From contig NC_083339.1 of assembly GCF_019175385.1 (NCBI RefSeq), forward strand, positions 29,107,637 through 29,171,636: DNA of 64,000 nucleotides, written 5' to 3'. Position numbers and translations under genes: made by a program. The notes under the pieces were generated by a model. The model searched no databases. It saw only the letters and a list, made by a program, of their open reading frames with translations, and was not told the DNA's origin. Each line of letters begins with the position of its first letter. Within the stretch, counting starts at the first letter, position 1. The DNA comes from Lycium barbarum. Its lineage: Eukaryota; Streptophyta; Magnoliopsida; Solanales; Solanaceae. Shown piece after piece: positions 1 through 8,878 of the stretch.

Positions 1-3000
1 AGGCCACCGCCTCCACCCATTTGGAGACATAATCCACTGCGACAAGAATGTATTTCAGGCCGTAGGAGCTCACGAAGGGCCCCATAAAATCAATTCCCCA
101 TACATCAAATAGCTCCACCTCAAGAACAAAGTTCATCGGAGTTTCATGCCTCCGACCTATTGTGCCCTGGCGTTGGCATTTATCACAAGAGCGTGCCAAC
201 ATATTTGCATCACGATAAATGGCTGGCCAGTAGTAGCCACACTCTAGCACCTTGGCTGCTGTTCGATTTCCACTGTGATGTCCACCAACTGGAGAATCAT
301 GGCACGCTTTCAAGATGTCCATCACCTCAGATTCCGCCACACATCTCCGGATCATATTGTCAGCACACGTTCTGAATAAGTAAGGCTCATCCCATAAATA
401 CTGTCGGCAGTCTCGCAAGAACTTCTTCTTTTGATATGTCTTCAACTCTTCAGGAACGATGCCAGTTACCAAATAATTGGCAATATCGGCATACCATGGT
501 GCCACATCATTGGAAATGACCAAAACTCTTTCATCCGGGAAAGTGTCATCAATATCTAGCACATCACTCGGTCTCCCTGGTGCTTCCAGTCTGGAAAGAT
601 GGTCAGCTACTTGATTTTCTGACCCTTTCCGGTCTCTGACTTCAAAGTCAAATTCTTGTAGCAACAACACCCATCTTATCAACCGAGGCTTAGCATCCTT
701 TTTCGTCATCAAATAGCGCAATGCAGCATGGTCAGTGTGAACCACTACCTTGGCACCCAACAAATAAGCCCGGAACTTTTCAAAAGCATAAACAATAGCA
801 AGTAATTCTTGCTCCGTTACTGTATAGTTCAGCTGGGCTCCATTCAATGTTTTGCTGGCATAATAATTTGGGTGCAGGATTTTGTTTAGCCGCTGACCAA
901 GCACAGCACCAATTGCAAGACCACTGGCGTCACACATTAATTCAAAGGGAAGTGACCAATCTGGGGACACCACAATCGGTGCGGAGGTTAATTTCAGCTT
1001 CAACTCGTCAAACGCCTTGATGCACTTTTCATCAAAATTGAATTTGGATTCTTTTTCTAAGAGTTTGCACATGGGATTTGCAATTTTTGAGAAGTCTTTG
1101 ATAAACCTTCTATAGAATCCGGCGTGCCCCAAGAAACTCCGAACTCCTTTTACTGAAACGGGCGGAGGGAGTTGTGAAATCACATCGATTTTAGCTTGAT
1201 CAACCTCAATCCCTTTTTCTGAAATCTTATGGCCAAGGACAATGCCCTCCTTGACCATAAAATGACACTTCTCCCAGTTGAGCACGAGGTTGGTTTCCTC
1301 ACACCGTTGCAGCACCCGATCAAGATGACCCAAACATTCATCGAATGAATCTACCACCACCGAGAAATCATCCATGAAAACTTCAAGAAAGTTTTCAACC
1401 ATATCAGAGAATATGGACATCATGCATCTTTGGAAGGTAGCTGGTGCATTGCAAAGACCAAATGGCATCCGGCTGAAAGCGAATGTCCCATAGGGACAAG
1501 TGAAAGTAGTCTTTTCTTGGTCTTCCAACGCAATGTTGATCTGGTTGTATCCTGAGTACCCATCCAAGAAACAGTAATAAGATCTTCCGGCTAGCCGATC
1601 AAGCATTTGATCAATAAAAGGCATAGGGAAGTGATCCTTGCAAGATGCGGTATTCAGCTTCCGGTAGTCCATACACACTCTCCAACCGGTGACAGTCCTT
1701 GTTGGAATCAACTCATTTTTCGAGTTAGGGACAACAGTGATGCCCCCTTTCTTTGGCACACACTGAACAGGGCTTACCCAAGGGTTGTTGGCAATCGGGT
1801 AAACCACCCCAGCATCTAACCACTTAATGATCTCCTTCTTCACCACCTCTTGCATCGGTGGATTTAATCTTCTCTGATGTTCAACACTCGGCGAACTTTC
1901 CTCCTCCAACTGTATTCGGTGCTCACAAATTCCGGCGGGAATCCCCCGGATGTCTGCAATAGTCCAACCCAGAGCTCTTAAATGCTTTCTCAAGACTATG
2001 ATGAGTCTTTGAATTTGGCCCTCATTCAGAAGCGATGACACAATAACTGGAAGAGTAGCATTTTCTCCAAGAAATACATATTTAAGATGTGATGGCAGTT
2101 TCTTGAGTTCCAGTTTCGGTGGCTCAATAATTGATGGTTTTGCTGGAGGAGTTGTTCGTTTCTCTAGATCAAGAGACAATTTCTTGGGCTCATAAGAGTA
2201 AGACCCCAGACCTGTGAGTGAATTCACTGTCTCATTATATCCCTCCATTTGGTCGGCATCAAAATTTACCAAGATGGCCAACAATGCTTCGCTCAAGCAT
2301 TCTTCCTCCATTTTAAATTCCACTGCTTCATCCACCTTGTCAACAGAGTTTATGACTGAAATGCTTTGATAAGGACTAGGTAACTTCATGCCTTTGCTAG
2401 CGTGAAAAGTCACCTCCTCATCGTTCACCCGGAACTTTATTTCATGCTTTTCGGAGTCCATAAGAGCCCTCCCTGTGGCAAGGAAAGGTCTTCCCAGAAT
2501 AATAGGAATTTCTTGATCAATAGCACAATCAAGAATCACGAAATCTGCCGGCAGTAGAAATTCCCCGATTTGAACCAGCACATCATCAACTACTCCAACT
2601 GGCCTTTTTATCGATCTGTCAGCCATCTGCAACCTCATGGTAGTCGGCCTTGGCATAGCTAGCCCCGATCTCTTAAAAATTTCCAGGGGCATAAGATTTA
2701 TGCTAGCCCCGTTATCACACAAAGCCCTGGCAAAATTTTGCTGCCCTATGGTGCATGGAATTGTGAATGCTCCAGGATCTTCCCTCTTTTGCACAGTGGT
2801 TTTGGAAAGAATGGCACTAACGCGGTGAGTGATACCCACAGTGTCGTGTTTCAATGTCTTTTTCTTCTTTGTTAAAAGATCCTTCAAATACTTAGCAAAG
2901 CCAGGCATTTCTTTAACAGCATCCATGAAAGGAATGTTCATCGTCAACTGCTTGAGTTGATCATAAAATCTCAAGCACTTCTCATCTTCTGTTTTTCTCA

Positions 3001-4732
3001 CCAACCTTTGAGGAAAAGGCGGTGAAGATTTAAACAATTGGCTCAAAGGGCGAAGAGCACCGGAAAGTTTTGCCTTCCCCTTTTCCTGGTTTTCCACCGG
3101 TTCCTTTGGTTTATTAAGATTCAGCTCTTCTTCAACTACAATGGGGACTTCCTCCCCTGCTTCTTCCTCGACAATATCATCCAATACACTAGGCTGCGCT
3201 TCTTTTTCAACAATTGGTTCCTGATCAATTGGCTTTTTATTGTCACCCTGAAGTATTTTTCCACTTCTGGTGCTAATGGCAAGTACATTCTCCACAGAGT
3301 TCACTCCACTACCTTTTGGATTAGGAACTGTATCACTCGGTAATTGTCCCCGTTGAGGAGTATGCACTTCTCGGGAAAGGTCTCTGAATTGCGCTTCAAG
3401 CTTCTGAATGGAAGCTGAATGCGATAGTTGGACCTGGGACATTCCCTTGATTGTGCTCTCTGTTCTGTCTTGATTCATCAGCATTTTCTGCATCATACTC
3501 TTCAGTTCTGCAGAATCATTAGACGTGTTACCAGCAGAGTTAGTAGCTGAATTATCTTTCCATGGCTGGGAATTGGATGCTTGCCCCCTAGGTGGAATGT
3601 AGGGGTTAGAGCTCTTGTTGCCATAATTATTGTTATTGTAATTCCCTTGATTGGGATTACCCTGATCAGTTCTTCCATAATTCTGTCCTTGGTAATTTTG
3701 TTGAGGCCTTTGCCATGGGTGATTACCGGAACCTTGGTAGTTTTGCCGTTGATAACCCCCTTGCAAGTTATTGACATAATTCGCATCCTCATATTGTGGC
3801 TGCCCCTCAAGATAAGTTTCGTCAGAAACTTGATACATTCCGGGAGCATGAAGTGGCATCTCATCGATAACGTTTACACATTTGGCCTCTTTCTCCATAA
3901 GCCTTTTGGATAATAAATCCACGGTGGTTTGCAGTTGAGCGAACGCATGATCTCGCTCATGATTTTCTTTGGCCACCGCAGCCACAGAGGGACTACCATA
4001 TGATAGGAATTCGCTATCAGTCGAATGCCAGGCTTGATTATGGGTAGTAAGCTTGTCGAGCAACCGGGTGATGTTGACAAAGGTTTTGTCCATAAAGCAT
4101 CCCCCAGCTGCAGTGTTGACAGCTATTTGATTCATTGTATCTAGCCCCTTGTAGAACTTCTCTGTGAGAATTGCATCTGGAAATCCATGATTCGGAGATT
4201 GAGCTAGATAATATTTGAACCTCTCCCATGCAGCATATAGTTGTTCCCCTGGAAGTTGTTTAAACCCAAAAATCTTATCCCGAAGCTCAGCCTTTTTGCT
4301 AGGTGGGAACCATTTTTTTAGAAAGATATTGGCCAGCTCATTCCAGGTATGAATAGTATTGCTCGGGAGATTTTCATACCATTCCCTAGCTTGGCCAGCT
4401 AATGAATATTTGAAAACCCGCAGTCGCAGTGCATCAGCAGGAACAGCACCTTGAGATTGTTGGAAACATACATGCACGAAATTCTTCAGGTGTCGAAGGG
4501 GACAGTCTTCCGAAGAATTTCGGAAATAGCCTTCAAGTTTCAATAGCTGATAGATAGAACTATCAATTTTGAAATTAGCATTTCCTGTTCTCGGGGGAAC
4601 TACAGCAGAAGCATAATCAGCTTCGTCGATGAATTCTGCAAATACATTCTCATCCTCCTCTTCTTCTGGTGCAGGATGGTTCACTTGGATCCCCCCTTGG
4701 TTCCCTTGATTGCGATGGGGTCTTCCAGCCAT
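1..4732 (-). CDS. Athila-like gag-pol polyprotein, open at the left edge
   Basis: This polyprotein forms the capsid and enzymes of the retrotransposon. The start codon (4732-4730) follows the primer site by about 100 bases and begins MAGRPHRNQGNQGG. Six landmarks were checked and all fall in one frame: the start, gag MDK near 4093, protease CDNGAS near 2713, RT FMDDFSVV near 1375, RNase H CDASG near 937, and integrase KWVEAVA at 22-2. I saw no stop between them, giving about 1577 codons. The gag core spans roughly 4650-4000, with an Asn/Gln/Gly-rich stretch at 3800-3550. Protease is near 2730-2450, RT motifs VCMDYRKLN, FLDGYSGYNQ and FMDD near 1680-1360, RNase H TEQELLAIVYAF near 830 and HTDHAALRYL near 740, and the integrase zinc domain CDKCQRQG near 185. 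The integrase catalytic core runs off the window. Intactness suggests a fairly young copy, but every codon was not proven. Confidence 0.85.
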   Translation of the reverse strand, partial: MAGRPHRNQGNQGGIQVNHPAPEEEEDENVFAEFIDEADYASAVVPPRTGNANFKIDSSIYQLLKLEGYFRNSSEDCPLRHLKNFVHVCFQQSQGAVPADALRLRVFKYSLAGQAREWYENLPSNTIHTWNELANIFLKKWFPPSKKAELRDKIFGFKQLPGEQLYAAWERFKYYLAQSPNHGFPDAILTEKFYKGLDTMNQIAVNTAAGGCFMDKTFVNITRLLDKLTTHNQAWHSTDSEFLSYGSPSVAAVAKENHERDHAFAQLQTTVDLLSKRLMEKEAKCVNVIDEMPLHAPGMYQVSDETYLEGQPQYEDANYVNNLQGGYQRQNYQGSGNHPWQRPQQNYQGQNYGRTDQGNPNQGNYNNNNYGNKSSNPYIPPRGQASNSQPWKDNSATNSAGNTSNDSAELKSMMQKMLMNQDRTESTIKGMSQVQLSHSASIQKLEAQFRDLSREVHTPQRGQLPSDTVPNPKGSGVNSVENVLAISTRSGKILQGDNKKPIDQEPIVEKEAQPSVLDDIVEEEAGEEVPIVVEEELNLNKPKEPVENQEKGKAKLSGALRPLSQLFKSSPPFPQRLVRKTEDEKCLRFYDQLKQLTMNIPFMDAVKEMPGFAKYLKDLLTKKKKTLKHDTVGITHRVSAILSKTTVQKREDPGAFTIPCTIGQQNFARALCDNGASINLMPLEIFKRSGLAMPRPTTMRLQMADRSIKRPVGVVDDVLVQIGEFLLPADFVILDCAIDQEIPIILGRPFLATGRALMDSEKHEIKFRVNDEEVTFHASKGMKLPSPYQSISVINSVDKVDEAVEFKMEEECLSEALLAILVNFDADQMEGYNETVNSLTGLGSYSYEPKKLSLDLEKRTTPPAKPSIIEPPKLELKKLPSHLKYVFLGENATLPVIVSSLLNEGQIQRLIIVLRKHLRALGWTIADIRGIPAGICEHRIQLEEESSPSVEHQRRLNPPMQEVVKKEIIKWLDAGVVYPIANNPWVSPVQCVPKKGGITVVPNSKNELIPTRTVTGWRVCMDYRKLNTASCKDHFPMPFIDQMLDRLAGRSYYCFLDGYSGYNQINIALEDQEKTTFTCPYGTFAFSRMPFGLCNAPATFQRCMMSIFSDMVENFLEVFMDDFSVVVDSFDECLGHLDRVLQRCEETNLVLNWEKCHFMVKEGIVLGHKISEKGIEVDQAKIDVISQLPPPVSVKGVRSFLGHAGFYRRFIKDFSKIANPMCKLLEKESKFNFDEKCIKAFDELKLKLTSAPIVVSPDWSLPFELMCDASGLAIGAVLGQRLNKILHPNYYASKTLNGAQLNYTVTEQELLAIVYAFEKFRAYLLGAKVVVHTDHAALRYLMTKKDAKPRLIRWVLLLQEFDFEVRDRKGSENQVADHLSRLEAPGRPSDVLDIDDTFPDERVLVISNDVAPWYADIANYLVTGIVPEELKTYQKKKFLRDCRQYLWDEPYLFRTCADNMIRRCVAESEVMDILKACHDSPVGGHHSGNRTAAKVLECGYYWPAIYRDANMLARSCDKCQRQGTIGRRHETPMNFVLEVELFDVWGIDFMGPFVSSYGLKYILVAVDYVSKWVEAVA

Positions 4733-4828
4733 GTTCACCTGGTTCACTAAAACAGCAAACGAGGTGTGATGGAATAGAAAAAGTTTTAAAGAATAGTACA
4801 CAACAATTAGTAATTTCTGAACCGTATT

Positions 4829-4845
4829 CCCCGGCAACGGCGCCA
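4829..4845 (-). other. Primer-binding site, tRNA-Asp type
   Basis: The minus strand reads TGGCGCCGTTGCCGGGG, complementary over 17 bases to the 3' end of plant tRNA-Asp (…CCCCGGCAACGGCGCCA). It is separated from the LTR end by 5 bases (4846-4850). This is the expected minus-strand-synthesis primer site and fixes the orientation of the element. Confidence 0.88.
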
Positions 4846-5233
4846 AAATTTGATACGCTCAAATTACACCTATTAATGGCGTAAAGCGGACGTTGTCAAA
4901 TATAGTAACCCAACAAGGTTGGGGTCGAATCCCACAGGGAATATGGAGAGAAAAGAGTACTAATCGTATGCGATACCAATCTTTAAAGGCTTTAATCCTA
5001 TTCCGGATAGTTTGAATTGATTGTTGAATAATGTAATTGAATACTTTGACTTAGAATGTAATTAATATGAGAGAGAGATTAAGGTTGTGTTTCCCAATTT
5101 GATTAGATATTATGCTTCGGATTTCAATGTGATATACTTCTAGTGGTTGTTCTAAGAATATGCACTTGATCTCTTAAAGACTTCTTAATGTTTCCCAACA
5201 GTTAAGCAGTATTTCCTCTTTATGATTCTTCCG

Positions 5234-5357
5234 NNNNNNNNNNNNNNNNNNNNNNNNNNNNNNNNNNNNNNNNNNNNNNNNNNNNNNNNNNNNNNNNNNN
5301 NNNNNNNNNNNNNNNNNNNNNNNNNNNNNNNNNNNNNNNNNNNNNNNNNNNNNNNNN
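5234..5357. other. Assembly gap (124 N)
   Basis: Unresolved bases lie inside the Athila LTR. Any short reading frame that spans them is meaningless. The gap sits in an LTR whose other copy is expected just left of the window, so a collapsed or ambiguous repeat assembly is the likely cause. Confidence 0.99.
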
Positions 5358-5889
5358 AGAGTTACAATCGAAGAGCGACCAATAATGCCAATTTAGACTT
5401 ATTCTTATTCCTAAGTTAGTCTATTAAACGAGGGTTAACGCCTCGAGTCATTGTTATTCAATCTTACCAATATTGACTCTCTTTCCCAAGAAAAGTCAAT
5501 ATAATGGCTTCGGCTAATGCTTGCAATCATTACCCAACGTTACAACACAAAGATAGAATAAATAACAACAACCATTATGCATATATCAATAATAGAAACC
5601 CATTCACATAATACCCATCATGGGATTCACAACCTTAGAATTGAAATTAGCTACTCATAATGTTTCTTGACAGAAAAAGCTTAAAGATTAACATAATACA
5701 CTTACAATACTAATACAAGATGGAATGAGAGTGAAGTTGTTGCCTTAAATGCTCCAATCACTTCAAGATTAAAAATCTAGGGTTTATGCCTCTAAAATAA
5801 AATCTGAATAATGAATTAAAACCCTACATTATGTATTTATAGAGCCAAAAATCGCGCCAAGTTTCTGGACAAAAATGCCCTTACGCCGC

Positions 5890-6430
5890 ATTGTTACGGA
5901 CCGTAACTCAGGTTACGGTCCGTCCTTCATTTCGTCATTTGACCACTTCGACGTTACGGCCACCATGCGACGGACCGTACCCTGTGTTACGGTCCGTCCT
6001 TCTGAAGCGTAAGTGGTGACAATTACTTGGCAACTCTCTGGAATTTTGGATGATGTTACGGTGAAGGGTTACGGACCGTAACATGAGTTACGGACCGTAA
6101 CACTAAACCGTAACACTGAAGATTTTATTGAAACTCTCTGGAAATTTAGTTCATGTTACGGTGACATGTTACGGACCGTAACATGAGTTACGGACCGTAA
6201 CACTAAACCGTAACACTGAAGATTTTATTGAAACTCTCTGGAAATTTAGCTCATGTTACGGTGACATGTTACGGACCGTAACATGAGTTACGGACCGTAA
6301 CACTTCACCGTAACACTGATGGTTTCAATGAAACTTTCTGGAAATTCAGGCCTTGTTACGGTTCAAAGGTACGAACCGTAACATGAGTTACGGACACCGT
6401 TACGGTCCGTAACATGAGTTACGGACCGTC
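5890..6430. repeat. Array of TTACGGWCCGTAA palindromes with 100-bp tandem units, inside the Athila LTR
   Basis: The core CGGWCCG occurs about 12 times here, mostly as (G)TTACGGACCGTAA(C) or TTACGGTCCGT. From about 6031 to 6430 the palindromes are embedded in tandem units of exactly 100 bp: the phrase GAAACTCTCTGG recurs at 6130, 6230 and (as GAAACTTTCTGG) 6330. Each unit carries two full palindromes plus half-sites (GTTACGGTG, CACCGTAAC). This lies in the part of the LTR expected to be U3, where regulatory sites usually sit. A binding function is inference. Confidence 0.8.
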
Positions 6431-6600
6431 GCTTAGCTCAAATTTGTCCGTTTTTCCAGCATTACTTCTCATTTCCCATCCTTAGTTAATCAACCCTATA
6501 AAACACAAAAATAACATAAGAAACAATATAAAAACACTTAAAATCAAGCAATATTTCTAGTTACAAAGGCATAAAATGTGCCAAAATTCACGGCACATCA

Positions 6601-7770
6601 CCCAACTGTCAACAAGTGAAAATCGAGCACCAAAAGCCGGGCGGATTGTTGCAAGCTATAGAAATTCCAACTTGGAAGTGGGAAGTAATTAACATGGACT
6701 TCATTACAGGCTTACCCCGTTCTCGACGTAAGTATGATTCTATATGGGTGATTGTGGATAGACTCACGAAGTCAGCTCATTTCTTACCAGTCAGAACGAC
6801 ATATGTGGCGGAAGGTTATGCAAAGCTTTATGTTAGAGAGATAGTGCGACTCCATGGTGTCCCGGCATCTATTATCTCTGACAAAGGGACTCAGTTTACA
6901 GCTAATTTTTGGAAGTCCTTCCAAGAGGGTTTAGGGACCCAAGTGAGCCTTAGCATGACATTTCATCTGCAGACTGATGGACAAGCTGAACGTACTATTC
7001 AGACTCTTGAAGATATGTTACGGGCATGTATGATAGATTTTGGGGGTAATTGGGATGATCACTTGCCACTCATTGAAATTGTTTATAACAATAGTTATCA
7101 TTCTAGCATTTAAATGGCACCGTATGAGGTTTTATATGGGCGAAAGTGTAGATCCCCAATTGGGTGGTTCGAGGCAGGAGAGACAAAAATTGATAGGGCC
7201 AGACTTGGTCCAGCAAGCCATAGAGAAAGTCAAGCTCATACAAGATCGGTTATTAGCAGCTCAAAGTCGTCAAACGTCCTATGCGGATAATCGTCGAAGG
7301 GACTTAGAATTCCAAGTGAAAGATTGGGTATTCTTGAAAGTGTCACCAATGAACGGTGTAATGAGATTTGGCAAAAAGGAGAAGCTTAGTCCCCGGTACA
7401 TTGGGTCTTATGAGATTGTGCGCAAAATAGGAAAAGTGGCCTATGAGTTAGATCTACCTCCTGATTTGGATCAGTTCACCCAGTTTTCCATGTCTCGATG
7501 CTTCGTAAATGTGTTGGAGATCCTATTAGGATCGTGCCAGTAAATGATGTTTAAGTGACGAAAAAGCTGACTTATGAAGAGGTACCCATTACCATACTAG
7601 ATAGGCAAGTACGGAGGCTTAGAAACAAAGAGGTGGCCTCAGTTAAGGTTTTATGGAGAAGCAATAAACGAGAAGAAATGACATGGAAAGCGGAAGAAAT
7701 TATGCGATCCAAGTACCCACATTTATTTCAGCCCTTAGAAGAAATCCAAGATGAGATATCAAGATCATAA
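6601..7770 (+). pseudogene. Integrase plus chromodomain-like C-terminus of a Del/Tekay gypsy element, broken
   Basis: The integrase core is recognisable, with catalytic residues D (codon 6697, in NMDFITGL), D (6880, in SDKGTQF) and E (6988, in GQAERT). The last two are spaced as D-x35-E, so the triad is intact. Coding is broken after that: a TAA at 7111 where related elements have a glutamine codon, one extra A in the A-run near 7184, one lost base near 7469 (between the LPPDL and VHPVFHVSML blocks), and a TAA at 7552. The C-terminus (7555-7770) reads ILDRQVRRLRNKEVASVKVL then W..EEMTW..EEIM..KYPHLF, the chromodomain-like end typical of this lineage. The protein cannot be made in one piece. 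Confidence 0.88.
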
Positions 7771-7992
7771 GGTATGTATGTTTTCCTTTTATGCTTTTGG
7801 GTCGTGTGTGGCCAAATTCTATTGCTATTATGTTGTGGCCCTGTGAGTTATTTGTTATTACGGGATGTTGTGACAGGATGGTAGTGCCATATTATAGGGG
7901 AAACTCTGGCGATTTTTTTTTATATAGAATCCTCAACGACTTAACATTCGAGGACGAATGCTCTTAAGAGGGGGGGGGGGGGGGGGGGGAAA
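7771..7992 (+). other. 3' untranslated region and polypurine tract of the Del/Tekay element
   Basis: A short non-coding stretch ends in TTAAGAG followed by a run of 20 G (7970-7989) and AAA just before the LTR. This is the position of the polypurine tract that primes plus-strand synthesis. The uninterrupted G run is longer than usual and may be expanded or misassembled. Confidence 0.7.
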
Positions 7993-8878
7993 TGTTACAC
8001 CTCGGAAAATTTTCCGTTGATGCACAGTGAATAGACTAACGAAGAGCACGAAGTATACGGTATTTCGATAAGTAAGGAATGACATTTGATGACCCTAATT
8101 ATGCTTTCAAAGACATTCGAGAAAGGGGGAGAAAGTTGCCAAGAGAAGGCAAGGCATACGATAGGTATCGAAGAGGAATTACGAGTAACAAGTTAACGAG
8201 GATTTAATAATGCTTTGGAGGAGATTTATAACGTCCCTTAGATTGTTAATGAGGTGGTAAACAAGTGCTAAGAAGGTTCCATAAGGATTGGGGATCAAAC
8301 GAGTCGACGGGAACGAACTTCGGATCACTGGGGATTATACGGCCAAACATACTGGCCGTATAAAACATATGGACCGTATGTTGGACCGTACAATCAGCCC
8401 AGATTGTCACCATTCTCTGGACCAATTCTACGACCAGACATACGGTCAGTATAGTTTATACGGACCGTATGTTGGTCCGTAGAACCGGTCGGGAACAGAT
8501 TGGTGTATTTAATAAGGGACCAAGTCTTATTTCATTTTATTTCCATATCACACCCCTTCTCTCTAAAACATCTCTCTACATTTATTCCACAAGAATTCAA
8601 GAGGTATTAGTGATCAACAACTTAAACTAAGTGAATCAAGTGTAAGAAACCCATTAAAAGAACATCCAAGTCAAGAAATCTCATTGGAGATGAACTAGGG
8701 TTTTGGCTCAAGTGAAGTATTTCCACCCAAAGCTTGTTCCTACAACATCTAAGGTAAGATTTATGGTATTTCCCTGTAGTATGTGGCTCACCTAGATGTA
8801 AATGTAAAGGTATGATAAGAGGTGCCCGGGTGGGCTAGCATCGGGTGCCCGTCGCGGCCCTCCGGTTGGGTCGTGACA
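7993..8878 (+). repeat. 3' LTR of the Del/Tekay element (886 bp)
   Basis: The LTR starts TGTTACACCTCGG and ends GGTTGGGTCGTGACA, giving TG...CA ends, and is preceded by the polypurine tract. The terminal GGGTCGTGACA recurs at the ends of other, longer LTRs in this window (18737, 26014 and 48810 on the other strand, and 33232 as a variant), so these belong to one broad group. It also contains ACGGNCCGT palindromes near 8350-8480. Confidence 0.83.
8340..8485. repeat. TACGGNCCGTA palindromes in the 886-bp LTR
   Basis: Motifs such as ATACTGGCCGTAT, ATGGACCGTATG, TTGGACCGTAC, ATACGGTCAGTAT and TATACGGACCGTATG lie within about 145 bases. The core is the same as in the Athila LTR array, although the two LTR families are otherwise unrelated in sequence as far as I can see. 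Confidence 0.7.

Larger units (their letters stand above)
1..6600 (-). mobile_element. Athila-like Ty3/gypsy LTR retrotransposon (left end outside window)
   Basis: Reading on the minus strand from 6600 to 1, the order is 5' LTR (6600-4851), a 5-base spacer, primer-binding site (4845-4829), a short leader and then gag-pol (4732 to the left edge). The rest of the integrase, the 3' part and the second LTR lie beyond position 1. The tRNA-Asp primer site, the gag-protease-RT-RNaseH-integrase order and the integrase wording IDFMGPF...YILVAVDYVSKWVEA fit the Athila group of plant gypsy elements. The element sits inside the integrase coding region of a plus-strand Del/Tekay element that resumes at 6601. 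The target duplication cannot be tested because the other flank is missing. Confidence 0.88.
4851..6600 (-). repeat. 5' LTR of the Athila-like element (~1.75 kb)
   Basis: On the minus strand the LTR starts TGATGTGCCGTGAATTTTGG at 6600 and ends GAGCGTATCA at 4851, directly upstream of the primer site. The ends give the TG...CA boundaries. The U3 side holds a dense palindrome array (5890-6430). The LTR contains a run of 124 unknown bases (5234-5357), so its true length is uncertain. Sequence beyond 6600 is integrase coding sequence of a different element, which supports the outer boundary. Confidence 0.82.
6601..8878 (+). mobile_element. 3' part of a Del/Tekay-type (chromovirus) gypsy element, interrupted by the Athila-like element
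   Basis: The plus-strand order is integrase from the zinc-finger cysteine onward, C-terminal chromodomain-like tail, polypurine tract and 3' LTR. The first bases, cccaactgtcaacaagtg, complete the CPNCQQV stretch of the integrase zinc domain, so the Athila-like element entered between the first cysteine codon and this point. The 5' half must lie left of the window. Confidence 0.85.

Noticed and set aside
3581..3913. Ile/Val-rich plus-strand frame, and other plus-strand frames in 1-4900
   Set aside because: They lie opposite the Athila gag-pol frame and reflect its Asn/Gln/Gly-rich coding on the other strand.
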